Origin: Armatimonadota bacterium
Lineage (GTDB): Bacteria > Armatimonadota > Fimbriimonadia > Fimbriimonadales > Fimbriimonadaceae
Direction: 5' to 3'
Assembly (NCBI GenBank): GCA_018268315.1
Contig: JAFDWU010000002.1
Coordinates: forward strand, 597,153-661,152
DNA length: 64,000 bases
A program made the translations under genes and the position numbers. Of this stretch, positions 8,119 to 15,826 are shown in pieces. The notes under the pieces are model-generated. The model was given only the letters and a program-made list of their open reading frames with translations, was not told the DNA's origin and did not search any database. The first letter of the stretch is position 1, and every line of letters begins with the position of its first letter.

Positions 8119-8698
8119 CGATAACCCCCTCGTCGAATACGCCTGGAGCGAACTGTTTAAGATAATCCTTCAATTGTTTTCGAGCGCGGTGGATCCGTGA
8201 GCGAATGGTTCCAACCGATACCGACATCGAGTCGGCGATCTCCTCATATCCCATTCCTTCCACATCTGCCATCAAAAGCACCAGTCGGAAGTCTGGATTC
8301 ATTGCTCGAAGACCAGTCTGAATCCGAGTATCGAAAGTCTGATTAAGCAAGGCTTGCTCTGGACAGCCGCTGATATCGGCGATTTCCTTCGTTTCCTCAG
8401 TCAGATCGTAGGGCGGGAAAATCGCCTTTGTTTTCCGTTGCTTGCGGCACCGATCGGCATGAATTCGGCCCATGATCCTGTAAAGCCATCCCATGAACGA
8501 GTGGGCGGGATCGTAGCGATCAAAGAAGCGGTATGCGCGGATGTACGTTTCCTGCGTCAAGTCCTCAGCTTCCGCGCGATCTCCCGTGAGGCGATAGGCC
8601 AACTTGAACGCCTGGCTTTGGGTGCGCAGCATGATCTCTTCGAATTGCGCGCGATCCGCTTCGACTTTGGCGTTAGTTTTAGTGAGGGAAATTGCCAT
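8108..8698 (-). CDS. ECF-type RNA polymerase sigma factor (RpoE-like), partner of the ZAS protein
   Basis: About 196 residues from the ATG at 8698, which has an AGAGG Shine-Dalgarno seven bases upstream; a GTG at 8713 in the same frame is less likely. Sigma region 2 is seen at LAYRLTGDRAEAEDLTQETY, with the -10-binding helix RAYRFFDRYD and FMGWLYRIM. Region 4 is at GMGYEEIADSMSVSVGTIRSRIHRAR. It overlaps the anti-sigma gene and sits upstream of degP, the layout of an envelope-stress response. A candidate autoregulatory promoter lies at 8719-8748. Confidence 0.93.
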   Translation of the reverse strand: MAISLTKTNAKVEADRAQFEEIMLRTQSQAFKLAYRLTGDRAEAEDLTQETYIRAYRFFDRYDPAHSFMGWLYRIMGRIHADRCRKQRKTKAIFPPYDLTEETKEIADISGCPEQALLNQTFDTRIQTGLRAMNPDFRLVLLMADVEGMGYEEIADSMSVSVGTIRSRIHRARKQLKDYLKQFAPGVFDEGVIDEL

Positions 8699-8718
8699 TT
8701 GCTTGCCTCTCACAATCA

Positions 8719-8748
8719 GTTACGAAACTATAGCGTAATTTTGTTCCC
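8719..8748 (-). promoter_or_regulatory. Candidate autoregulatory ECF promoter of the sigma operon
   Basis: On the minus strand GGGAAC, an 18-base spacer and CGTAAC. The ATG of the sigma gene lies 20 bases past the -10. The motif and spacing match the candidate promoter at 7622-7651 before degP, which suggests one sigma factor reads both. Confidence 0.55.
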
Positions 8749-8749
8749 G

Positions 8750-9277
8750 TTATGCCAACAACATTTGTCGAAGCGATGGATCGCGGCGCATTTTTTCCAA
8801 CGCGCGCGCCAATCGCTGCCTAACCAGGTCGTGGTTAATTGTAAGTTGAGCGGCGATCTCCTTGGTAGGAAGATCTTCGTGGAATCGGAGATAGAGGATT
8901 GACCGGTCCGGCTCGGAAAAACCTTCGATCGCTCCCTTGAATACCACTTGTAGGTCCTGCTCGGGGTTGGGAGTGACCGCCAAATCGTCATTCAGCGGTA
9001 CGAAGCGGTCTCGGTGGGCGAGATTCTGGCGGCGGTATGCAAGAGCTACTTTGCGCGCAATGCCGGTAAGCCAGGCCTCCACGTCGCCCTTATTCTCATC
9101 GAAGCGATCAATTCGAGCGATCGCAAGGAATATAACTTCCGACGAAAGATCGTGAGCCTCGCTGCTAGGCAGGCCCATAAGAAGGAGCTTTCGCTCAATT
9201 TGCGGCAAAAAACGCCTAAGCGTAGCCTCAGTTAAACCCGAACCTGTGTCGCCAATCCCTCGGTTGGCTTCGCTCAT
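8750..9277 (-). CDS. Second ECF-type sigma factor
   Basis: 175 residues from the ATG at 9277, preceded by GGAGGAG five bases upstream (a GTG four codons earlier is out-competed). Region 2 is seen at LSSEVIFLAIARIDRFDENKG and WLTGIARKVALAYRR; region 4 at LRFHEDLPTKEIAAQLTINHDLVRQRLARALE. It ends two bases before the -35 of the first sigma operon and is transcribed in the same direction, but the clear promoter between them argues for separate control. The divergent gene at 9449 encodes a small zinc-finger protein that may be its anti-sigma factor. Confidence 0.88.
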   Translation of the reverse strand: MSEANRGIGDTGSGLTEATLRRFLPQIERKLLLMGLPSSEAHDLSSEVIFLAIARIDRFDENKGDVEAWLTGIARKVALAYRRQNLAHRDRFVPLNDDLAVTPNPEQDLQVVFKGAIEGFSEPDRSILYLRFHEDLPTKEIAAQLTINHDLVRQRLARALEKMRRDPSLRQMLLA

Positions 9278-9448
9278 CCACTCCTCCACTCAAAAGCAAT
9301 GCCTACCGGAAGGTAGGGCTTGGTTATTGTAATACGTTCTCGCCAAACCCTTCCCTAGCATTAATAACAGTTGTTGAAAATACGGGATAGATTCACAAAA
9401 CCATTATCGTACGTCACAATAAGTGGGTCTTGAGCCGAAACAAATTGT

Positions 9449-9655
9449 ATGGAGAATCCTCGTCTGACTGAAGACGACCGGCTAAGTTGCGAACAAGTCC
9501 GAGACTTGATGTTCTTGGTCGTAACCAATGACTTGGATGAGAAGTCGGCTGAGCAGGCGTTTGTTCACCTAGCCGGCTGTCCGGCATGTAGGCAAGTAAT
9601 GGCGGAACACGTCAAGCTTGCGGCCGCTCTATTTGGGACTCTGCGAAAAGAGTAG
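9449..9655 (+). CDS. 68-residue soluble zinc-finger protein, putative mini anti-sigma factor
   Basis: The protein has the ZAS-type motif HisX3CysX2Cys as HLAGCPACRQ near residues 47-55, after a helical N-terminus (CEQVRDLMFLVVTNDLDEKSAEQAF). It has no membrane segment. Membrane-less ZAS proteins can act as redox-sensitive anti-sigma factors. It is transcribed divergently from the second ECF sigma gene across 171 bases. No Shine-Dalgarno is evident before the ATG. Pairing with that sigma factor is inferred from position and motif. Confidence 0.65.
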   Translation: MENPRLTEDDRLSCEQVRDLMFLVVTNDLDEKSAEQAFVHLAGCPACRQVMAEHVKLAAALFGTLRKE

Positions 9656-9850
9656 TTACGCTGCTTCCAAAGCAACGGTGAATTCCTTATCAAGGCGATT
9701 GTTCGCGATCTCGATAAGGTGAATCTTGTGAATCTCCGGCCGATTGACCAGCCTATCCAGGTAATCCCGCAGTTCGACTGCCTCTTCGTGGGTTAGGTTA
9801 AGCGCCACATCGTGGAGTGTCTTGTTTGTGGCGTAATCGAAGATCTTCAT
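9656..9850 (-). CDS. 64-residue conserved-looking hypothetical protein
   Basis: Short acidic-to-neutral protein (MKIFDYATNKTLHDVALNLT...) with predicted beta and helix segments and no cysteines. Its stop directly abuts the stop of the convergent mini zinc-finger gene. I do not recognise a family. A strong terminator of the next gene (9916-9943) lies upstream, so it has its own promoter within 9851-9915. Confidence 0.55.
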   Translation of the reverse strand: MKIFDYATNKTLHDVALNLTHEEAVELRDYLDRLVNRPEIHKIHLIEIANNRLDKEFTVALEAA

Positions 9851-9915
9851 AAACTGTTGCCCGCTTTCCTGATTATCGGCAACAAGCCCGAGATTCTTAC
9901 GGGGCTAACAAACAG

Positions 9916-9943
9916 AAATGCCCTCGCCGAAGCGAGGGCATTT
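9916..9943 (-). terminator. Terminator of the SLH-porin gene
   Basis: AAATGCCCTCGC and GCGAGGGCATTT form a perfect 12-bp stem with a four-base loop, 20 bases past the stop codon of the porin gene on the minus strand. The flanking A/T runs allow termination. Confidence 0.85.
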
Positions 9944-9963
9944 CGTTGTGCGATTAAGTTGGT

Positions 9964-11967
9964 TTAGAACTTAACGCTGAGCTGGGTGGTGATGAGACCG
10001 CCCTTAGCCGTGGTGTAGAAGGCACTGCCTGCGAACGGATTGAAAGCAGCTACACCCTTAGAGTCGTAGTCGCTGATCTGCCACAGGAAGCTGAGCTTAG
10101 CGCTGTCGCTGAGGTCGAAGCCCAGACCGATGTTGTACCATCGCTCCTTCGGCTTGCCGCCAGTGAAGTCGCTGGAAGCGCGATCCTTCAGATCCCAATC
10201 CACTTCTTCGTAACCCAGAGACAGGGTGTTGGTCGGAGCGAACTTGTAGTCCACGCCGATGTTGAAGTGGTCGAGCTTGTCGCTGGTGCTAAGGCCGCTA
10301 GCGTCCTTGCCGGTACCGGTGTAGATACCGCCGCTGACATTGAACTTCATAGTGGAGTTCATGTCATACGTGAAGGAGCCGTAGCCGCCCTTGATGTCGG
10401 TCGGGTTGTACCAGATACCGATTCGGCCCCAGTCTCCCGGAGCTGCGAAGAACGGGTTGATCTGGCGATAGCCAACCTTCAGGTTCCACTTTTCCTTACC
10501 GTAGCCAACCTGGCCCCAGTACGCATCATTGTTCTTGTTGAGAACATTGGTGTTGTTGTACTTAAGGTCAGACTTGCTGTAACCAGCCCACAGGTTGAAC
10601 ATGCCAACATCAAACTTGGCATCGCCACCGTAGACCTGAACGCTGTTAGCGCCACCGATGATTGCATCGGAGTTCAGCCAGAGGTAATCAAGGTTCAACA
10701 TGCCCTTGTCGCTCAACGGAACGCCCACGGTGGTACCGAGGACGGTGTTGATCGGGAGAGCGCCAGCAATACCAGCGTCGCTGTTAAGGCCACGCGGGCG
10801 ACCGCCAGAACCATCGAAGGTCGGCTCGAAAGCAGCCATGCTTCGACCGGCAACCATCGGCTGAACGCCGATTTCCTGGCCTACCGAGGTTCCAACATTT
10901 CGACCAAGCACCACGTTCAGGGTTGCCTTGCCAAAGTTGAAGCCCAGCATGCCGCCGTCAAGGGTCCACTTTCCATTGTCCCATCGCTCGTTCGAGAAGT
11001 ACGGGGTGGTATCCGGTCGCTGGAATGCGTAAGGGGAAACCTTAACGCCCATTCGACCAACCGTAGCGTCGAAAGCAAGCTTAGCAACGCTGGTATCGAA
11101 CTTCACCCAGAAGTCCTGAACGTAGAAGTCCTGAGGAGCTTCAACGAATGGCATTCCTTCGTTGGTGGTCGACTGAGAACCGAACGCACCGAAACCGAGC
11201 ATGTTGCCCGTTACGAGCGTGCCGCCCCACTTCGGACCAGTCTCGTTCGTACCCGAAAGCGAAATTGCGCCTTCATGAAGAACGGTCAGGTCTCGGAGAG
11301 CGCCGACGCGAGCTGCGCCGTCAATCGATCCGCCATAGTCGCCGCGGCCTACGCCGGTCGGTCGACCATCAACGGTGATACCGAAGCTGCTGCTCTGCGA
11401 GTAGCCGCCTGCTGCCCAGAAGTTCACGTCGCCGCTGATGTTCACCGGCATCTTTCGCTTCTCAAGAGCAGATACGCGAGAATCGATGTCCTTAAGACCC
11501 TTCTTCATCGCTTCGACGTCTACGCCCATGCCGCTGAGTTCCTTCTCGAACGAAGAGGTCATCTTCTTGAGCGCGGAGATGTCATCTCCCCAGCCCTTCA
11601 TCGAAGCAACATCAGACTTCAGCGCGTCGATAGCGGACTTCATGCTGTCCATATCTGCGCTGCCGCCAGGGGTACTAGACTTAGCTTCCATCGCCTTGAG
11701 GGATGCATCCATACCATCGACCACGTTCTTCAGAGCAACGTAGACTGCATGGCAGGCAACAGCCAATTCATAGCGAGTAGCCGGGCGCGGGCCGCGGAAC
11801 AATCCATCCGGATAGCCGATGAGAAGGCCTTCCTTCTTCATTCGCGCGAGAGCTTCATAAGCCCAGTGGTGATCCGGAACATCCGGGAAGTTTTCCTGCG
11901 CGATAGCCGGCAGAACCATAGCCGTCGCGAGGACTGTGCTGAGAGCGTACTTTAAGGTTCGCTTCAT
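9964..11967 (-). CDS. SLH-domain outer-membrane porin (OmpM/SlpA-like)
   Basis: 667 residues from the ATG at 11967, where a signal peptide starts (MKRTLKYALSTVLATAMVLPAIA). An in-frame extension to 12117 is unlikely. After the signal comes one SLH domain (FPDVPDHHWAYEALARMKKEGLLIGYPDG), then a helical coiled-coil spacer (about 75-155, KSAIDALKSDVASMK), then about 500 residues of alternating beta strands ending in a terminal Phe, the outer-membrane insertion signal. In Deinococcus, cyanobacteria and Negativicutes such proteins span the outer membrane and tether it to the cell wall. A putative AAGGAG ribosome-binding site lies 15 bases before the start. The gene is flanked by a strong terminator. 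Confidence 0.88.
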   Translation of the reverse strand: MKRTLKYALSTVLATAMVLPAIAQENFPDVPDHHWAYEALARMKKEGLLIGYPDGLFRGPRPATRYELAVACHAVYVALKNVVDGMDASLKAMEAKSSTPGGSADMDSMKSAIDALKSDVASMKGWGDDISALKKMTSSFEKELSGMGVDVEAMKKGLKDIDSRVSALEKRKMPVNISGDVNFWAAGGYSQSSSFGITVDGRPTGVGRGDYGGSIDGAARVGALRDLTVLHEGAISLSGTNETGPKWGGTLVTGNMLGFGAFGSQSTTNEGMPFVEAPQDFYVQDFWVKFDTSVAKLAFDATVGRMGVKVSPYAFQRPDTTPYFSNERWDNGKWTLDGGMLGFNFGKATLNVVLGRNVGTSVGQEIGVQPMVAGRSMAAFEPTFDGSGGRPRGLNSDAGIAGALPINTVLGTTVGVPLSDKGMLNLDYLWLNSDAIIGGANSVQVYGGDAKFDVGMFNLWAGYSKSDLKYNNTNVLNKNNDAYWGQVGYGKEKWNLKVGYRQINPFFAAPGDWGRIGIWYNPTDIKGGYGSFTYDMNSTMKFNVSGGIYTGTGKDASGLSTSDKLDHFNIGVDYKFAPTNTLSLGYEEVDWDLKDRASSDFTGGKPKERWYNIGLGFDLSDSAKLSFLWQISDYDSKGVAAFNPFAGSAFYTTAKGGLITTQLSVKF

Positions 11968-12279
11968 ATGTGTTTTCACTATCTCCTTGTGTTTTTGTCC
12001 ACAGGAGCCCCGGTGAAGCGATGCCTCTTCCCTGGATCGGATACTCACAACTTTCCTTGAGTTTCCTATGAGAACCAATCCTTCAAATTGACGGCGCTCT
12101 TTCGGTGCTTCCTGCAACTTCCAACCCAGTGACGTACACTGAGTCGATGTGAGTTTACGCCCTAGCGAATATCAATGCAACCCTTTTACAGGCTTTTTTG
12201 CGATTTGATTTTCACGTAAGAACGGGCGCAGGACTTCACACACTGGCATTTTCGGTTGCTAGCAGCACTTTTCACAGGT
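11968..12279. other. 312-base intergenic region upstream of the SLH porin gene
   Basis: No convincing gene. A longer reading frame extends the porin upstream to 12117 but lacks a signal-like start. The stretch most likely holds the long 5' leader and promoter of the porin (candidate at 12152-12180) and the 3' end of the copper-amine-oxidase-like gene's transcript. Confidence 0.5.
12152..12180 (-). promoter_or_regulatory. Candidate sigma-70 promoter of the porin gene
   Basis: On the minus strand TTGCAT, a 17-base spacer and TAAACT. This would give a leader of about 180 bases. It is a match by eye only. Confidence 0.3.
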
Positions 12280-13296
12280 TCAACGGCGACGACGGAACCG
12301 TTCGCCGTCAATCAGCCACTCGCCTCGACGGATTTCACAGAGCGCCTCAAGGGGGACGTAAACCACTCCTCGATTGACAACGACTTCCGTTCCAAGTTCA
12401 AACCTACGGCCGTTGGCATTTGCCTTTCTGGAACCGACTTCAACCCTGAGCAAGTTGTCCTCGTCGGAAATGAGCACCGCCCCACTTTCGCGGGAGTTCT
12501 CAATGCTCAATCCAAGCTGCCGACCCGCTTCCTGAATCGGCACAAGAATTTCGCCGTTCTGTCGGTAGGGCGCAGCGCCTCTTCGGAAGCGCAGATCGGC
12601 GCCTTCGAATGTTAAGCGCACATCATCATCGTTGCGCCGGTAATCATCCCGATCCCTATCTCGATCCCGGTCCCTATCCCTATCTCGATCGGGCCTGCGA
12701 ACCTCAAAGCGAAAATCTTCTTGAAAATAGGCGCCGATCGTGTCGCCACGCCGAACGAGGACCGAACTGTCCGATCGATTTCCTTCGGCAATCACGATTC
12801 CCGCGACCGCCCCGATGAACGCACCCTCAAAAGGCTTGTTGAAGATTGTGCCGACCAGGAGCCCCGCTCCAAGTGAACCAAGCACTTGCTCGGTACGGCG
12901 ATCGCGTTGCATCATATGGAACCGGCCGTCGTGATCTCGATAAATCCGCGACGAGTCCATCGACACCGGAATTGCTCTCACCGGCTGCGAGTCTCCGTCA
13001 GGCAAAGTCACCGAGTTAAAGCGAAGGTCCATGTAAGCCGGGTGACGTCCTTCTGCTTCATGAACTCTTGCAACGTAACCGTTCACCACGGTCCCGCCGG
13101 GCAGGTCAGGACAATTCCGAACCACCGCGCGGAAAGTGTCTCCCTCGCGGGTATCCGAGAACCTCAACGTATCCTGGATCTCTACGGGGATGATCGTGCC
13201 GCGCCGAACTTGTTCGGAGCGCGGACTGGCCCAGGCCAACGTCATCGATAGCCCAGCGAGCAAAACGGCGGATGCAATAGGTCTTCCACTTTTCAT
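12280..13296 (-). CDS. Secreted protein with C-terminal copper-amine-oxidase-like (stalk) domain
   Basis: 338 residues from the ATG at 13296. A signal peptide (residues 1-24) is followed by a beta domain (GTIIPVEIQDTLRFSD--GDTF), a glycine-rich hydrophobic segment (LGSLGAGLLVGTIF...FIGAVAGIVIAEG) that may insert into a membrane, an Arg-Asp repeat linker at about 205-222, and a C-terminal copper-amine-oxidase N-terminal-like domain (GEILVPIQEAGRQLGLSIE, NRGVVYVPLEALCE). Such domains in this phylum usually serve as envelope or wall-binding modules. No enzyme active site is visible. No Shine-Dalgarno is obvious. Confidence 0.7.
   Translation of the reverse strand: MKSGRPIASAVLLAGLSMTLAWASPRSEQVRRGTIIPVEIQDTLRFSDTREGDTFRAVVRNCPDLPGGTVVNGYVARVHEAEGRHPAYMDLRFNSVTLPDGDSQPVRAIPVSMDSSRIYRDHDGRFHMMQRDRRTEQVLGSLGAGLLVGTIFNKPFEGAFIGAVAGIVIAEGNRSDSSVLVRRGDTIGAYFQEDFRFEVRRPDRDRDRDRDRDRDRDDYRRNDDDVRLTFEGADLRFRRGAAPYRQNGEILVPIQEAGRQLGLSIENSRESGAVLISDEDNLLRVEVGSRKANANGRRFELGTEVVVNRGVVYVPLEALCEIRRGEWLIDGERFRRRR
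12648..12693 (-). repeat. Short tandem repeat encoding an Arg-Asp linker
   Basis: Six-base units of the type CGATCC/CTATCC/CGGTCC (minus-strand CGxGAT) encode eight or so Arg-Asp dipeptides in the linker of the gene at 12280-13296. Synonymous variation between units shows selection on the protein rather than a fresh expansion. Confidence 0.7.
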
Positions 13297-13352
13297 GGTC
13301 AAAGATCAAACGGTCCGCATCGAAAACCGTTTCGCCCGCTAAAGCATTGGAA

Positions 13353-13838
13353 CTATTTCTTGCGCGTGTAATGCAGGTGCCAAGCAGTAAGCCAAGTCTT
13401 GCCGTCCTTGGACAGCTGCTGCCAATTCCAATCGAAAGCATCCTTACCGATATTCTCAAACACCATCCGGTTCTTCCGCTTCGGGACAAGGTAAAGAATC
13501 ATCTTCTTACCTTCCATGCCGCCCTGGAATGGCAGATAAGCCCCTTGGTCATCCACCCAGGTTTGATGCCACATCTTCGTCTGGGCGGTGTAGACCGAAA
13601 CGCTGTTTCCGTTTAGCCCGTTTGAGTGAAAGTCCTCGTGCACCACTTGCCCGCCAAGGATTCTCGTAATTGAATTGGTCGCAGTGGTCTTTGTGAATTC
13701 CGGCTTTCCGGGCACGTTGTAGCTCTCGCCCACGGCATCCCATTCGCCAACCCAAAAGTCGAACTGCTTTGATTCAGCCGGTGGCGCCGCTTGTATGACA
13801 GATGCGGCGATTGCCGCCGTGAATATGGTTAGAAACAT
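13353..13838 (-). CDS. Secreted DUF1579-like protein
   Basis: 161 residues with a signal peptide (MFLTIFTAAIAASVIQA) and then FDFWVGEWDAVG, the start of a lipocalin-like beta-barrel typical of DUF1579 and related families. A GGQVVHEDF block and WVDDQGAYL further support that fold. The start is fixed by a strong AGGAGGAA Shine-Dalgarno. A 15-base palindrome directly upstream overlaps the Shine-Dalgarno. The ligand is not predictable. Confidence 0.75.
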   Translation of the reverse strand: MFLTIFTAAIAASVIQAAPPAESKQFDFWVGEWDAVGESYNVPGKPEFTKTTATNSITRILGGQVVHEDFHSNGLNGNSVSVYTAQTKMWHQTWVDDQGAYLPFQGGMEGKKMILYLVPKRKNRMVFENIGKDAFDWNWQQLSKDGKTWLTAWHLHYTRKK

Positions 13839-13847
13839 GATTCCTCC

Positions 13848-13862
13848 TGAACAACTTGTTCA
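13848..13862 (-). promoter_or_regulatory. 15-base palindrome overlapping the ribosome-binding site
   Basis: TGAACAA-C-TTGTTCA, seven-base arms around a single base, lies 10 bases upstream of the DUF1579-like gene. The position suggests an operator or a translational hairpin. Confidence 0.4.
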
Positions 13863-13930
13863 AGAGCTAAGAGGCACGAGCCGCCGTCTTCGTCACCCGC
13901 CATGGGCATACAGTTTAAGGCTTACAGGTC

Positions 13931-14647
13931 TTACGGCGCCTGCACGTCGACTCTAGGTCGCTCGAATTTTCGTTTGGCGAGAATCATTAGCGGCAAGATA
14001 AAGAGGCCCGGAAGGTAGTTGGCGGTCGGCAGCGACTTGATTTCCAAGAGTCCAAGCGCCGTCCCCATAAGGATGAGGCCCCCGATTGCCGCGCTTTCGT
14101 CCAGCAGTTCCCGATCCTCGGCAAACCTTCGCATGGGCCTGGCCAGAAGTGTGAGAGAGCCCTGAACCACTAAGACCACGGCAGAAGTCACAACGACTCC
14201 CGCCCCAAGAGCGGCCGCGAAGAAGAAGGCGCCGACTCCGTCCATCGTGCCCTTCAGCATCAGTAATTCGCTCTTTCCCTCGATGCCGTCCTCGAGGCAA
14301 CCGATCAGCGTCATAGGGCCAACGCAGAACAAGACGCTAGTCGTGATGAGCCCTTCGTTGAACTTGCCGGATTCGCCACCAAGATGGATGCGCGCCCACT
14401 CTGAGAACGTCCCGATCGCGTGCTGTATTCCAAGAAGCTCTCCAATCACACCGCCAAGCGCAATCGCTGCCGCCATGAGGACAATTTGTTTCGCGGGCAG
14501 GAACATGCGAATAGCCATGCCCGCGGTTAGCAGCCCAAGGCCGTGCAGGGCCATCTGCTGATACTGAACAGGAACCGAATTGCCGAGCCGCCACCCGATA
14601 ACGCTGCCAACGAGAACCGTGGCAGTGTTATAGAGGGTGCCCTTCAT
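13931..14647 (-). CDS. DUF554 family integral membrane protein
   Basis: 238 residues with about six membrane helices. The N-terminus (NTATVLVGSVIGWRLG) and the LITTSVLFCVGPMTLIGCLEDG block near the centre are typical of DUF554, a membrane family of unknown, possibly transport-related, function. Its ATG overlaps the serC stop codon (ATGA), so the two are translationally coupled. A metabolic link to serine is possible but not shown. Confidence 0.85.
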   Translation of the reverse strand: MKGTLYNTATVLVGSVIGWRLGNSVPVQYQQMALHGLGLLTAGMAIRMFLPAKQIVLMAAAIALGGVIGELLGIQHAIGTFSEWARIHLGGESGKFNEGLITTSVLFCVGPMTLIGCLEDGIEGKSELLMLKGTMDGVGAFFFAAALGAGVVVTSAVVLVVQGSLTLLARPMRRFAEDRELLDESAAIGGLILMGTALGLLEIKSLPTANYLPGLFILPLMILAKRKFERPRVDVQAP

Positions 14648-15732
14648 CCTTGCTTAGCGAAATCCGCCATGTACTGCGCAAGCACTTGGCATCCTTCCAG
14701 CGGGAAGTAGTTATAAACGCTCGCCCTCATGCCGCCAACGGACCGGTGCCCCTTAAGCCCATCGAGCTTCAGAGCCTTCGCGCCCTTAAGGAAGGCTTCG
14801 CTCTTTTCTTCATCCGGCAACGTGAACGTGATGTTCATCGGGCTGCGGCAATCCTTCTCGGCGTGGCCCTTGTAGAAGCCACCGGAATTATCGATTGCGT
14901 CGTAAATCAGCTTCGATTTCTGTCCGCCAACACTCTGAATCCATGGGATGCCGCCGTTCTTGAGCAGATACTTGTACACCAAGCCACACATATAGATTGA
15001 CCAGCACGGCGGGGTGTTGTACATGCTGCCGTTTTCGGCAAACAGCTTGTAATCGAAGCTGGGATGGAGGTTCGGCTTCTGCTTCTCCAGCATGTCCTCT
15101 CTTATTATCACTACCGTGACCCCTGCGGGACCCATGTTCTTCTGCGCGCCGGCGTATATGACGGCGAAGTCAGAGACGTTCACTGGCCGGGAGAGGATAT
15201 CGGACGACATATCGCATATCAGCGGCGCTTTCGTCTTCGGAAATTCTTGGAACTGCACGCCCTGGATCGTCTCATTGCTGGTGAAGTGGACGTAGTTTGC
15301 GTCATCGCTTAGCACGAGCGAATTCCACTTCGGCACTCGATTGTAATTGGTGTCCTTGGCGTCAAATACCTTGTTGGCGCAGCCTTCAAGGGCGGCAGCT
15401 TCAAGCGCCTTCTTGCCCCAAGCGCCGGTAACCACGTAATCGGCAGTCCCGCCAGCGAGCCACACGATAGGTATTTGCGAAAATTGGAAAGTCGCGCCGC
15501 CCTGAAGGAAAAGCACCTTGTAGTTTGCAGGGATGTTGAACAGTGTGCGCAGATCAGCTTCGGCTTCCTCGATGATTCGCTCGTACGCCTTGGAGCGATG
15601 GCTCATCTCCATCACGCTCATACCTGCGCCGTAGGAGTTCATGATTTGATCACGCGCCTCCTCTAACACCTCGACGGGAAGAGCGCATGGGCCAGCGGAG
15701 AAATTGTAGATGCGTTCGTAAGGAAGCGCCAT
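14644..15732 (-). CDS. serC: Phosphoserine aminotransferase
   Basis: 362 residues, full length. It converts 3-phosphohydroxypyruvate and glutamate to phosphoserine in serine synthesis, and a related reaction in pyridoxal phosphate synthesis. Seen: NFSAGPCALP at the start, MSVMEMSHRSK, the PLP-lysine region YAGAQKNMGPAGVTVVII (Lys in AQKN), NTPPCWSIYMCGLV, and GHRSVGGMRASVYN at the C-terminus. It is the first gene of a two-gene unit with the DUF554 gene. Confidence 0.96.
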   Translation of the reverse strand: MALPYERIYNFSAGPCALPVEVLEEARDQIMNSYGAGMSVMEMSHRSKAYERIIEEAEADLRTLFNIPANYKVLFLQGGATFQFSQIPIVWLAGGTADYVVTGAWGKKALEAAALEGCANKVFDAKDTNYNRVPKWNSLVLSDDANYVHFTSNETIQGVQFQEFPKTKAPLICDMSSDILSRPVNVSDFAVIYAGAQKNMGPAGVTVVIIREDMLEKQKPNLHPSFDYKLFAENGSMYNTPPCWSIYMCGLVYKYLLKNGGIPWIQSVGGQKSKLIYDAIDNSGGFYKGHAEKDCRSPMNITFTLPDEEKSEAFLKGAKALKLDGLKGHRSVGGMRASVYNYFPLEGCQVLAQYMADFAKQG

Positions 15733-15826
15733 GCTCTCGTTTTACCCGCTTGCCTGCCTCCATCCCATCACAATTGCGTCCCAAATCAACTGACAAACGA
15801 GCGGCAATGAGGCTATAACTACTGGC

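Noticed and set aside
10267-11955. 562-codon open frame on the plus strand
   Set aside because: It lies antisense to the SLH-porin gene, has no recognisable domain and no ribosome-binding site. It arises from the porin's codon bias.
12648-12693. Short tandem repeat as possible CRISPR or regulatory array
   Set aside because: It is a six-base coding repeat for Arg-Asp within an open reading frame, with no spacers.
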